DNA of 20,576 nt from Larix sibirica (GCA_004151065.3 NWUY0304739397.1:1-20576), one strand, 5' to 3'; positions 1 through 8,868 are shown, counted from the stretch's first letter. Translations and numbers: made by a program. Notes: generated by a model from the letters alone, not told the origin.

Positions 1-314
1 GAACTCCTGCAGGAACATTTTCTACTGGTTTTACCAAAACTAACAAATTCTTGGTGGTTAATCGCAAAGATCTTCAATGTCCTAGTCAGTAGCACGGGTG
101 CAGAAGTATAAAGAAATCATTCCAGGTTTTTTTCTATTGGCAACAATATATAACCTTTGTTTATTACTCTACCTCTATTGCTTTACCCTTTTAAAGCGCT
201 CTCTCCCAACAAGTGCATCTCAGATAGTTTTTCCATTATTAATTCCTTGCCCTCCCTTTGGTCAAGCAAGCCTTTCCTTTTTATTTGAAAATATTTTTTT
301 ATATTTTATTTTTT
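1..314. other. AT-rich flank of the LINE fragment
   Basis: No gene was recognised. This stretch lies downstream of the LINE reading frame on the minus strand and may include LINE 3' sequence, but no poly(A) tail or target-site duplication could be pointed to. Confidence 0.35.
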
Positions 315-637
315 CTATTTCTCCCCCTCTCCATAAAAAGGTATACATGTCTCAGTTATATTCCCTAGAATTCTTCCCCATAGTCGAGGGGTGCCCATGG
401 CTTTATCTCCAAATAGAATATCATTCCGGTGTATCCAAATATTCCACAAAGAAACTGAATCCCTATGTTCCAAGCTTTATAAAGAATGGATGAAGGAAAT
501 TTTGAAAAATACTCCGAAGGGAAGGTATATCTCCATATCTCGCTTACAACAGGAAATTTGAAAAAATTATTATATAATGACCATATTTGTGATGAAAAGG
601 GGCATTTTATAAGAAGGTGATCTCTATCTCCCGTCAT
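315..637 (-). pseudogene. LINE (non-LTR retrotransposon) ORF2 C-terminal fragment, frameshifted
   Basis: This is a remnant of the last part of a plant LINE reverse-transcriptase polyprotein, which in an intact element copies its RNA into DNA. The frame at 637-365 starts with DHLLIKCPFSSQIWS, where a His and a Cys four residues apart match the second half of the zinc-binding domain (zf-RVT) found after the LINE reverse transcriptase. A second frame, open from 476 to a stop at 315-317, carries SLWNIWIHRNDILFGDKAMG, the Trp-rich 'LWxIWxxRN' segment that normally follows that domain. The two halves are therefore one ancestral frame broken by an indel somewhere around 440-476. The reverse transcriptase core, the endonuclease and the first Cys pair of the zinc finger are not visible. 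The apparent start Met is arbitrary. Nuclear LINE fragments of this kind are common in plant mitochondrial DNA. An open frame on the opposite strand at 98-493 is only a shadow. Confidence 0.8.
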
Positions 638-1259
638 CCTTCTTCTTTCCCGTCATCAAGTAAGCATAATGAAGCTCAAGGGTTGTGAGTGTGATTGTAA
701 GAAAGTATGAAGACTAATCATACACCTGTAAGACTGCCTTCAGTAAGGAGCCTAATCATAATCCTCATGTGAAAGCTCAAGGGACGGAGTCACTCACTAT
801 TCATATGGTGAGGGTTATTGGACTGAACTCAAGATCCTAATCTTCTTAGCATGATCAGAGTATCGGCATACTCTTCCTAAGGTAGTAAGACTGCAGGTTG
901 TAAGACTGTAATAAGATGATTAGACTGCTCGAACTAAGGCAAAGATATCTTTAGCATAAGTAGGGTAGTTCAACACTTCTCCATGAAAGAACTCTGAATG
1001 GTAGCAAATCGGTCTTCTCCTTATTATATATGATTCAGTCACAAACACTAACACTAACAATCTCTCCAACCAATACAACTTCCTCTCCAACCAGACACTC
1101 ACACACTCACCCAGACACTTCTGTTGCCTTCCTCGCTCTCCTTATGGTCAAGCGAGCAATCCTTCCTTATGACTAGCAGTAGAGAGATTCATTGATATTC
1201 AAGAAGTGGTATCACCCGTCCTCTTTAGGCATGGTTTAGTTTTATGTTACCTTGCCTCA
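638..1259. other. non-coding spacer with short direct repeats
   Basis: No gene was seen. Short imperfect repeats occur, such as AGCTCAAGGG at about 670 and 773, CTAATCATA at about 715 and 751, and GTAAGACTG at about 728, 887 and 900. The only longer open frame, minus strand 920-1102, has no recognisable domain. Confidence 0.4.
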
Positions 1260-1286
1260 TGAACAGCCAACATTCAGACTTACAGA

Positions 1287-1828
1287 GCGACCGAAGGAAG
1301 CAATAGAACCAGTAATCCATTAATATGCGACCGAAGGGAGCAGTAGATACATCTAGACATTCACTAAAGGACATGGACTAAAGGACTAAAGGACTCTGTC
1401 TCCCTGAAAGTAAAGGAATACTTCGACCAGCAATCAGTCAAGACGAAGGAATCAGCGACTGACTATTATCGCTAGATCAATAGAAATCCACTACTATATT
1501 ACCGAAGGACTTTCCCTCATTCTTTCGGACGCGGTAGCGAGGAGATACTTGCCTTATGACTTGCCTTATCATGGATATCTTATATGTTCTGTTCCCTTCC
1601 TTATGACTTGCGGGCGTGGAAGCGTAGAAGCGTAGAAGCATGGACAGACTCGCTTATTTACCGTTATCTGTCTCCTTCCCTTAAAGTATATGTCTCCCTG
1701 AAAGGTCAGGTCTGGTAAGACGGTCAAGGAGAAGGATTGAAATCAAGACCAGCACCTCCTATCTTATCTTTTCCCTTGCCTTATGACTTGCCGGCGTGGA
1801 AGTAACTGCGACCGAACGGGAGCACTAG
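1287..1828 (+). repeat. dispersed repeat, GCGACCGAAGGGAGC family (3 copies)
   Basis: Three near-identical copies of GCGACCGAAGGGAGCAGTAG lie at 1287-1306, 1327-1346 and 1808-1828, differing by one to a few bases. The first two are 40 bp apart, which suggests a small duplication. The flanking bases differ between the 1.3 kb pair and the 1.8 kb copy, so the motif itself appears to be the repeated unit. Confidence 0.65.
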
Positions 1829-2009
1829 CAGACCTTCAATCAATGGGTAGAAGGCGAAGCCCTACCTCCATCCCACATCTGTTCTCCTCTAACTGCCGGA
1901 TCGATTTGCTACTGAAAGGGTGAATACGATTCACTTCTGCCAGCGAGCGGTAGCGATGAGACTATTCCCTTCGAACGGTAGCGAGAGTGATGAACACATC
2001 GACAAGCGT
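1528..2009 (+). repeat. short dispersed repeat around GGTAGCGA / GTTAGCGA
   Basis: Copies with a common GGTAGCGAGGAG or CGTTAGCGAGGAG core are seen near 1531, 1948, 1976 and 2003. The reverse complement (TCGCTAACGCTTGC) is at about 2855-2868. Related TGCTAACGCTCG and CACTAACGCTTGC occur near 20028 and 20128. The repeat is short, present in both orientations and scattered over the whole window. Confidence 0.5.
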
Positions 2010-2019
2010 TAGCGAGGAG

Positions 2020-2064
2020 ATAGATATTGATATAGATGGATATAGATGGATAAAGAGATGGATA
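2020..2064 (+). repeat. GATATAGATG microsatellite-like tract
   Basis: An imperfect tandem of ATAGATGGAT-type units follows one of the GTTAGCGAGGAG copies. It is simple-sequence repetition with no coding meaning. Confidence 0.6.
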
Positions 2065-2087
2065 TCCCCATCCGGTTCAGGACCTTC

Positions 2088-2608
2088 GGCATAAATACGT
2101 GGATTGCTTATATTCTATTTTAGGGCTGACTCCACTCTCTCTAGGGGTTAGGAAAGACATATAATATGGATATTCACTAATGATCCAAGGAAAGGATGGC
2201 GGGTTGCGCGGAGCACCGTCTCCCAAGGATGGAAGGATATTATCTGTCTCCACCCTCCATAGCTGCTCTCTTACTGTCTAGGCTCAAGGAAAGAGATTCT
2301 CTTTATTTAGCAAAAGAGTAAAGACTCTATCTCATATGGGGTTATTTGTTGACCCTCTTCAATCACTTATTTCCCTAGTCTCTCCTAGGGTTGGGAAAGA
2401 CATACTTTGAGTAACGAAATCGAGTGCTTCTAATTAGGATATTCTTTAGGAAGGAAAGAGTTACATTATGGGATGACAAGGATCGGTCTAGGCTCAAGGT
2501 CTAGTTGCCAGAGCCGTTCTCCCTCATTCATCATGTGGTTATTGGTTTATATCCCGGCATAAATACTCGGTCTAGGCTCAGGGGTGGATTGCTTCATTTC
2601 TATTTTAG
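2088..2608 (+). repeat. direct repeat pair, one copy interrupted by a 17-nt insertion
   Basis: The segment beginning CGGCATAAATAC and ending CTATTTTAG is uninterrupted at 2088-2124. At 2555-2608 the same segment has about 17 extra bases, TCGGTCTAGGCTCAGGG, between AAATAC and GTGGATTGC. A related second pair, CTCTCTAGGGGTTAGGAAAG at about 2137 and CTCTCCTAGGGTTGGGAAAG at about 2378, shows that the wider block was duplicated and then diverged. Confidence 0.65.
2275..2582 (+). repeat. CGGTCTAGGCTCAAGG short repeat (3 copies)
   Basis: Copies lie at 2275-2289, 2484-2499 and 2568-2582. The third is exactly the extra sequence in the filled copy of the direct repeat pair at 2088/2555. The motif therefore behaves like a tiny insertion. 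Confidence 0.6.
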
Positions 2609-2688
2609 CAGTACTCTGGGTTCTCTTTCATGGCATCTCCCCTCCTTCACCCACTATAGTAGGAGGGTAGGGTAAGCTTTTGAATCCC

Positions 2689-2720
2689 GTTCTATAGGTT
2701 CTACTTCTATAGGTTCTACT
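2689..2720 (+). repeat. tandem TTCTATAGGTTCTAC
   Basis: Two adjacent copies of a 15-bp unit reading TTCTATAGGTTCTAC. Nothing coding is associated with them. Confidence 0.7.
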
Positions 2721-3000
2721 AAGGTCATCACCTAACGTGGTATAGCCTAACGGCTCATTGCTTTAGGTTTCAGTGCCAAGCAAGGGCAGTTACTTATAAT
2801 CTCTGAGTTAACCGCTCTAAGGGCTTGCTTATGAGCTTGCTGGCGAGGTCATTATCGCTAACGCTTGCTGGCGTGGTCGGTCTGCCCGAGCTGGTATCAA
2901 TAGACCCTTGGGGCTGATAGATATTCATTTGGCAGTTCTTTATCAAATATATTCCCAGGGGTGGAGAGAATAGAAAATAAGGAAGCGATATTGAGAAGCT

Positions 3001-3200
3001 AATAGCTAGTTAACCTACCCTTAGTCGTGGGAATAGCTAGTTAATCTATCCTTTCTCTTAGCTGTTCTACCTTAAAGGGTTCGTGAAAGGAAGGGTTCGG
3101 GAACAGAGCTAAGGAAGCGGTGGTCTAAAAGGTCTTCCCCTATCTTGTTGTCTAATAGGTATTCTGGAACAGCTAGGTTCGGGAACAGAGCTTCTGTTTC
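3001..3200 (+). repeat. short direct repeats (AATAGCTAGTTAA and GGTTCGGGAACAGAGCT)
   Basis: AATAGCTAGTTAACCTACC and AATAGCTAGTTAATCTATCC lie about 30 bp apart near 3001 and 3031. GGTTCGGGAACAGAGCT occurs near 3086 and again near 3176. The rest of 2720-3460 holds no recognisable gene. Confidence 0.55.
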
Positions 3201-3462
3201 CCTATCTTATGCCTAATTTGTATGCCTGTATGCCAATATGTCCCAATCTTCGTATGCCAATATTTGAAGGTCTTCAGGTAAGGTCAGGGAATGAAAGTCC
3301 GGTAAGATCTTCATTAAGGACAGGACAGATAAGGACTAGTTCAACAAGGACAGAGTCGGTGATCCCCAGTCAGTTACTAAAGAAGGTCTCTCAAGAGTCA
3401 TAGAACTCCAGGAAGCGGAGAACGGAGAAGCGACTTCGGTCAGAGTGGCTTCCAGTCATTAT

Positions 3463-3483
3463 TTATATATGTAATTACGCTTT
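3463..3483 (+). repeat. copy 1 of the TATATATGTAATTACGCTTT motif
   Basis: The 21-bp sequence beginning TTATATATGTAATTACGC is identical to the one at 12790-12810 and differs by one base from 12643-12663. It contains a YRTA tetranucleotide (TGTA) after an AT-rich run, which is the loose form of a plant mitochondrial promoter core. No gene follows that would confirm a promoter. Confidence 0.6.
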
Positions 3484-3924
3484 TTCTTCTTTAAAGCAAA
3501 TAATAAGGGCATTTTACAACGTTACAACCTATTGCTGGGAGGTCCACACAACCCAGACACTAGTCTATTCATGAACCGGTTATTCATGAGCCGGTTGAGG
3601 TTGAACTAACTCCTATTCTGAGGTTGAGGAGGTGAGGAGGGTGAACCGGTTGAGGAGGAGTATCATATATATTCGTTGAGAATGAGGTTTAAGTGTTGAA
3701 GAATGAAACGGGTGAAACAACCAATCATAATTCATTTCCTATTAATTGAGCCCATTATTGAAGAGACAAGGAAGGTAAGCCAGGTGAACATATCTTCATT
3801 GAGCCCGCGGGCTTCGTTTATCACTGTTTATCACTGAGTGGAGGTATAGTATATGATGCTATTGTATTAAGAAAGGTGTGCTGAGAATGATATTACCCTC
3901 CCCGTTGTGAACTCAAGGGAGTCC

Positions 3925-3959
3925 GGGGGCCCCTACATATATATTTGTAGCGAGCCCCC
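3925..3959. other. stem-loop with two stacked stems
   Basis: The outer stem is GGGGGC (3925-3930) with GCCCCC (3954-3959). The inner stem is CTACA (3933-3937) with TGTAG (3946-3950), closing an 8-nt AT loop. Both arms are perfect. Confidence 0.65.
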
Positions 3960-4046
3960 TCCTTCTCACTATGTTCGAAGCTAACCTCGATTTCACAGCA
4001 AAACCCTCACCTTATAGAGAGTGGGCCCACTACGTTCGATCCGCTC

Positions 4047-4070
4047 CTCACCTTCCTATCGTCAGGTGAG
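4047..4070. other. small inverted repeat CTCACC / GGTGAG
   Basis: Perfect 6-bp arms flank a 12-nt loop, sitting between two CACTACGTTCGAT copies. GGTGAG recurs at about 4119 in the next unit. Confidence 0.45.
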
Positions 4071-4140
4071 TGGCTCCGCTCATAGAAGAGTAGGCTCACT
4101 ACGTTCGATTCCTTATCAGGTGAGTTTATTTGAGCTAAGC

Positions 4141-4274
4141 CTGTCAGACAATCATGAGACTGTTGTTTCCATTAGCCCTACGGGATTTATCCATTCAGTA
4201 TGAAGGTCGTAGCCCTATGACGGTAGTTCTACGGGACCATATTTGAGGGACACTCATATCATACGTGTGAGGGT
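4141..4274 (+). repeat. left arm of an imperfect long inverted repeat
   Basis: The arm contains CTGTCAGACAATCATGAGAC (4141-4160) and, from 4229, CTACGGGACCATATTTGAGG followed by an ACTCATAT..ATACGTGTGAGGGT tail. Its partner on the opposite strand is at 5203-5303 and keeps the same order of blocks with indels. A third, partial, direct copy of the tail (CATACGCGCCGTGTGAGGG) is at about 6209-6227. Confidence 0.6.
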
Positions 4275-5127
4275 CCGGCGAGGATAGTAGCCGGGGTAGA
4301 ATCTACCATAAGGATATGGCCTACGGGTCATTCACACACATTGAAAACACAATGGTAGGCAGGTTAAACGAAGTGCTTTCAAGCATGTAGTGGGTTGAAC
4401 CAGCATACATATAGGGCATGCACCCCATGGCATTCCTAATACTAATATTCTCCAGCCAGTAGCGATGGGAAGGTTTGTGGTGTGCAAAGCATATCATAGA
4501 AGCATATCATACCTGGGAGTGAGGGGGTGAATACTGAGACCACGCACACACGTAGGGGGCGAAGAATGAGACCACCCCGGGCCTTATCACGTAGTTCAAA
4601 TAATTGAAACTACTTCTTTATTTCATCTCACATATCATACCCGCAGAAGCATACCTTGGATTCCAACATAGTGCATACCCCGGCCATATTCGTGTCGAGC
4701 TTCAGTGAGACCGGGTTTACCTCAGGAAACGAAGTTCTACCAAACGAAGAATTAGTTTACCTTGGGAGACCACTTATTGCTATCCCTGGCATAGCTTTCT
4801 TTTATAAGAATTCAATCTATATCCCTGGCATACATATCTCTTTTCCAATATCCCGGATAAATATATTGAATAAATCCATGTCTTTCAACTAATTGGAAGG
4901 ATATAGGTGTGCTGAACATCTTCAAAGTTCCCTACTAGTTTCATTCTTGATCGCTTTCACCTTAGGAATTAAAACATAGTTAGAATGCATATCTCTTCGG
5001 TGTGCAGTTGATTGCCCCGGGGGGACAACTCCTCATTGCCCTCACTCAACTCATTGGTGAAGAAACAACCATCCATCCGGCACACAGTCAACAGAAATTA
5101 CCTAACCCTCCCTGGTCTCGCTGCGCT

Positions 5128-5203
5128 CAACCCGTAGTGCTACCATCATAGTGGTGCTACAACCGTAGGGTTACAATCATAGGACAACAACCGTAGTGCT
5201 ACA
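5128..5203 (-). repeat. short tandem repeat, GTAGCACTACGG units
   Basis: On the minus strand three units of about 25-31 bp start with GTAGCACTACGG or GTAACCCTACGG and contain TATGATT/TATGATG. The array directly adjoins the right arm of the long inverted repeat. Confidence 0.55.
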
Positions 5204-5303
5204 CCCTTCACACGGCACGTATTATGAATGTTCCTCAAATAGAAATAGAAATATGGTCCCGTAGGTCTACGTGTAGTGTTTCAGTCTATGTATTATCTGA
5301 CAG
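5203..5303 (-). repeat. right arm of the imperfect long inverted repeat
   Basis: Read on the minus strand it gives CTGTCAGATAATACATAGAC, then CCTACGGGACCATATTT, GAGG and the ATACGTGCCGTGTGAAGGGT tail. It therefore matches 4141-4274 in order. A 12-nt insert (three ATTTCT-like units) separates the CATATTT and GAGG blocks. About 930 bp lie between the arms. Confidence 0.6.
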
Positions 5304-5975
5304 ACTCCGATCACTAACGATTCAAACATAGAGAAGGGGTCGAGTGAAGAATGAGTGATACCACCCAGGTTGCCTACCCTATATGGAAACCACGTAGGAA
5401 GAGATCGCTCCGTTTGCCCTTATGGGACTCACCTGAGGAACGAAGGGGAGGGTTAATGTAAATAAACCCATAATAAACTCATTCTGAATGAAAGGAATTA
5501 TAAAGTAGTGAGAATGAAACTACCAGGTGTTCATACCTTCTTCCTGAAACCGGCTACTCAGTTGAAGCCCGTATGAAAGGCATTCTAAAACCACCCAATC
5601 GGAGTTGAAGTCTGTACGGAAGGTAATAGAATATAATGGAACAGCCTCTACTTGGTCTCATTATTCTTCGACCCAATCATGTTAGCTTCTAACCAAGGTG
5701 CCAATAAAAGAAAATCTTCAGGTGGGTGGAAGGAAGGTGTTTCAACCTCATTCTTTGAAGGTGTTAGCCCATATATATTCCCGGATAGAGCTCGATATCC
5801 CATATCATCTTTTTAGAAGGGATTCAAACAACGTGCGAATGCATATACCTGGGTGGTTTTTCCATATAGGGTAGGCAACTCATTCTTCGTTTCCTAAGGT
5901 TTAGTGGGTAGTGTCATTCTTAAACCTATAGCTTTTGAATACCTGGAATAGAATATAATATCGAAGGAGTTGTTT

Positions 5976-6725
5976 GGGGGTGGTAGACCATTTTGACCGT
6001 ATTCCAGAACTTCTCTGCCACTGAAATTAAAACATAGTGAGAATGGAGAGGAAAGAAGGTGTTAGCCAGCTCGGTTGAACTCAACTCATTTGAAAATACT
6101 TCCACCCATACAGCTACATGTGGTGAAGAAACGGGGAAGATTTTATGGGGTGGGTTACGCAAACCAGTCTCAAGTAAGAGGTGTGCACCCTTGATGCCAG
6201 AGAAGGGTCATACGCGCCGTGTGAGGGCGGTTTCACTTCCGAAGTGGTGAGACCGTGATACCACGTAGGGGAATGAGCCATACTCTACATCATTCTGTCG
6301 GGGTAGGATAATGATTGTTGGGGGTGGTAGTCACTATTTGTTTAAACTACGTTAGAATGACAGAACTTCTCTTTTTGTGTTGTTGCACATTGATTAGTTT
6401 CACAAGGAATACTTATTCTAATTCCCTCGTTTCATTCTTCAACTCATCCCTGGTTGATTCAAATAAGGATATACCTCTGTTTGTTGGGGATGGTAGGCCA
6501 TATTATTCTGTCAAGCCCGGAGTGGTCTCACTTCGCTTGACCCCTTCACCCAATCCTTCGCACAAACGGGAGAGAAGTGGATTGGATTTAGCTAACAACA
6601 AACAATGAGAGAAAGGAAGGTGCCTATAAATAGATATTCCGGGTGGGTGTAGTTGGGTGAATCAAACTTAACTGCATAGGATAGTTCTTCTCTGTTTCTT
6701 TGGGGTGGTAGGCCTAGTATTCCAG
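5976..6725 (+). repeat. GGGGTGGTAGGCC dispersed unit (4 copies)
   Basis: Copies start near 5976, 6319, 6487 and 6703. Each carries TTGGGGNTGGTAGNCC, and three are followed or preceded by ATTCCAG/AGAACTTCTCT. The order of AGAACTTCTCT and AAAACATAGTGAGAATG relative to the core differs between copies, indicating rearrangement after duplication. Confidence 0.55.
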
Positions 6726-6750
6726 GAAGGCACTTTTATGAATAAGTCTT

Positions 6751-7100
6751 CTCAACTGTCTGGCTAAATAAACTCAGTGGGGCCCACTAGATATATATAT
6801 ATCCCACTCGACCGAATATATCTCAATATCTTTATGTATTGAGGGAATAAAATAGGAGGACGTAACACGTATTGAAAGCCTTTGAGGGGTAAAAAGAGGA
6901 CAACATAACTTCGGCCCAACAAATCTTTATTTAAGCAAAAAGAATTGCTAAAGGCTGTTTCATTCTCATTCTTTATAGCGGAAAAGAGACTGTAAACAGG
7001 TAAATCTCGCCTTACCAACCTATAAAAAAGAAAGATGAACTTGCACCTACGGTATTGTCCCCACCCACTTGCCTAACAAAAGAAGAAGGAAGAACCCGCT
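6751..7100. other. spacer between repeat blocks, no gene recognised
   Basis: An 84-codon open frame on the minus strand (7018-6764) has no recognisable domain and is not supported by anything else. No tRNA-like fold or promoter was identified. Confidence 0.4.
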
Positions 7101-7109
7101 CTCCTCCCA

Positions 7110-8460
7110 AAAGTCCGGATTCGGTCTCTTCCCAATAACACTAGTATCAGGAACTATCCGGATATTGGCCAAAGGTATTGTTCCGGGAGTGTGATACTCA
7201 CTACATGAGAGGAAAGATAGAGTTAGTTACTGGGTCAACCTCGCCATAAGGAAAACTAACCTCTGCGTAATGACAGACATATCTTCCCTTTCAATTACGA
7301 AAAAGAGGAAACCAATTGCAGTCCCTGACCCAGAGTTTTGGTATTTTCTATTTAGTCTGGAATTATAAAGTCGACATTAACCGCAAAGTCTGGATTCGAG
7401 ATGTGATGCTTACAACATAAGAGGAGAGATAGAATAGGGTACTGGGTCATTATCGCAGTAAGGAAGAGTAACCATCCTCTTCGTAACGATGGGCTTATAT
7501 CCCCTTATTCATTACGGCAAGAAAGAGGAACAATATATTTTGTTTACCTATTTCATTAAGTGGGGGGGTCTAAATTTGGTCTCTCCCCAATAACATAAGT
7601 AAGAAGCTGTCCGTACGGGTGTGGTCCCAACGGTCTTGTTCCGAGATGTAATGCCTATTTAGTGATAGACAGGAACTAGGCAGTTACTAGATCAATCTAA
7701 AAGTAAGGTCACCATCCTCCGCGTAACGCCGTGTTCTATTCCCTTCCCAATAACAGAAAGAAAAGGAAAGTCGATCTCACCACCCGTAAGATCTTTATTT
7801 TCAATGTGATGCCTACCCTACTATAGGCAGGATAGAGTTAGTTACTGGGCTAACCTTGCCATAAAGGGATATATTCGCCACCCTCTTCATCACAAGTTAT
7901 ACTTATTCATAATGCCTTTCCCCTTCGTAATTGCCTCTGAACTGTCCCATATCAACGGCAGGAGTTAGGATCTCTTTCCACCTTATCCTCTGGATAAATG
8001 CCCTGTCACTACCCCATTCCAATAGCAGGAGTTATATTCTCTTTCCCCACCCTTTCACCAAGAGAATTGCTTTGGAGTTGCTCCAACCCGATAGCAGTAT
8101 TTCAGGCTTCTTTCCCCACCTCTTTCCTTAGATAACTGCCCATGAACTTATCCAAACTAATGGCAGGAATTTTAGTTCTTTCCCAACCTATTTCCCCATA
8201 GAACTGCCTGTCAATTTCCCCAATCCAATGACAAGAGTTAAGGTTATTTCCTACCTCTTTCCCCGGGATCACCGCCTCTGAACTGCCCCTAACCAATGGC
8301 ATAAAATTAGGTACGTGAAACCCACTACACGAGAGGAAATATAGGGTTGGGTACTGGGCCAACCTCACAATAAGGGGGAAAAACCTCCGCGTAACAACTG
8401 GTATATATCTCCTTTCATTCATTACGGAAAGAATAAGGAAACCAAGAGCAGTCCGGCAGG
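7110..8460 (+). repeat. array of five diverged copies of a long repeat unit
   Basis: Each unit has the same order of anchors: a GTGATGCC-like box (7191, 7403, 7648, 7806, 8315), then GAGAGGAAAGATAG or a variant, then GTTACTGGGTCAACC (7226, 7438, 7683, 7841, 8350), then ACCTCCGCGTAACG, then a TATCTCCTTTCATTCATTACG..AAGAGGAAAC tail. Spacings of the second anchor are 212, 244, 158 and about 510 bp. The first and third units share an extra leader, GGTCTCTYCCCAATAACA, which points to a duplication of a two-unit block. Divergence is high, so the array is old. A 143-codon minus-strand frame across part of it (8533-8102) is not a gene. Confidence 0.75.
7933..8300 (+). repeat. nested 68-bp tandem repeat, about 5.4 copies
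   Basis: Units start at 7933, 8000, 8069, 8138, 8206 and 8274, giving lengths of 67, 69, 69, 68 and 68 bp plus a 27-bp partial copy. Each begins GCC(T)CTGAACTG-like, carries AATGGCAGGAGTT and ends with CTTTCCCCACCTCTTTCC..AGAACT. The length is not a multiple of three, so no repeated peptide is encoded. The array sits between the fourth and fifth copies of the larger unit and accounts for the exceptionally long spacing there. Confidence 0.85.
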
Positions 8461-8619
8461 AATTTATTTGGTGTGTTCGCTTTGTGAGTGGAAGGAGGAA
8501 GCCGAGTGTAGGCGATACGTCAATGATCAGCAACGGGGACGAACCTGTTCCCCTCGTCCGATAAAAATCCTCTAAGTCTGAAAGCTAACCCAAACAAGCG
8601 TAATTACCCAACATGACTG

Positions 8620-8644
8620 AGGGAGAAGCCAGGCCCTTCTCCTT
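8620..8644. other. stem-loop, 9-bp stem
   Basis: AGGGAGAAG (8620-8628) pairs with CTTCTCCTT (8636-8644), with one G-U pair, around a 7-nt CCAGGCC loop. It is followed by three copies of TTAGC. Confidence 0.6.
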
Positions 8645-8704
8645 AGCTTAGCTTAGAGCAATAAATTTGCTTTTCGTCCTGCCTCTGCCTACTCGACCTG
8701 ACCT

Positions 8705-8760
8705 CACTGTGCCCTTTCCAGGCTTTCCCCTTTCGCTGGTTCCCTTCTCGGGGCACAGTG
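8705..8760. other. stem-loop, perfect 10-bp arms
   Basis: CACTGTGCCC (8705-8714) and GGGCACAGTG (8751-8760) are exact reverse complements around a 36-nt loop. The loop can form an inner CCAG/CTGG stem at 8718-8721 and 8736-8739. Confidence 0.75.
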
Positions 8761-8847
8761 TGCCTCCTTGGTACGGGACCCATCTAAGGCCGCACGCATT
8801 CCATTATTACTATGTATTACAACCTCTTAGCCCGTGAGGCAGCGATG

Positions 8848-8868
8848 AACCCGCACTGTGTGTGGGTT
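8848..8868. other. stem-loop, 9-bp stem with triloop
   Basis: AACCCGCAC (8848-8856) pairs with GTGTGGGTT (8860-8868), with one G-U pair, around TGT. It is the third strong hairpin within 250 bp. Confidence 0.65.

Larger units (their letters stand above)
1552..2876 (+). repeat. dispersed repeat, CCTTATGACTTGC..GGCGTGG family
   Basis: A 24-bp unit reading CCTTATGACTTGC, then C/GGGCGTGGAAG, occurs at 1599-1622 and 1779-1802 with one mismatch. A truncated copy is at 1552-1564. Diverged relatives with CTTATGAGCTTGCTGGCGAGG and ACGCTTGCTGGCGTGG lie at about 2827-2848 and 2861-2876. The first full copy runs into a small tandem of AGCGTAGA at 1621-1639. Confidence 0.6.
3600..6750. repeat. mosaic of strongly diverged repeat copies in both orientations
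   Basis: No gene was seen across this 3 kb, but recurring anchors tie it together. CACTACGTTCGAT lies at 3967 (variant), 4028 and 4097, spaced 61-69 bp. GGTCTCRCTKCGCTYRACCC lies near 5114 and 6525. Variants of AAAACATAGTGAGAATG lie near 4972, 5502, 6030 and 6345. GGGGTGGTAGNCC lies at 5976, 6319, 6487 and 6703. GAGACCACGTAGGGG-like segments lie near 4530, 5385 and 6250. Copies differ by substitutions and indels, so this looks like an old amplified family of a few hundred bp per unit that has decayed. Open frames inside it show no family resemblance. Confidence 0.55.

Noticed and set aside
98-493. 131-codon plus-strand frame
   Set aside because: It overlaps the LINE fragment on the opposite strand, and its composition is a mirror of that. 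It is treated as a shadow.
4200-5300. Group II intron remnant suggested by GC-rich CTACGGGA/GTAGGTCTACG segments
   Set aside because: No domain V hairpin (AGC triad with GNRA loop and bulge) or GTGYG 5' end was found.
7411-7424. CATAAGAGG resembling the plant mitochondrial CRTAAGAGA promoter core
   Set aside because: It is one variant of an anchor repeated five times in the array, other copies read CATGAGAGG or CACGAGAGG, and no gene follows.
8102-8533. 143-codon minus-strand frame, the longest open frame in the window
   Set aside because: It runs antisense through most of the 68-bp tandem units and the fifth outer unit. The 68-bp period changes reading phase at every unit, so the frame cannot reflect a coding repeat, and no domain is visible.
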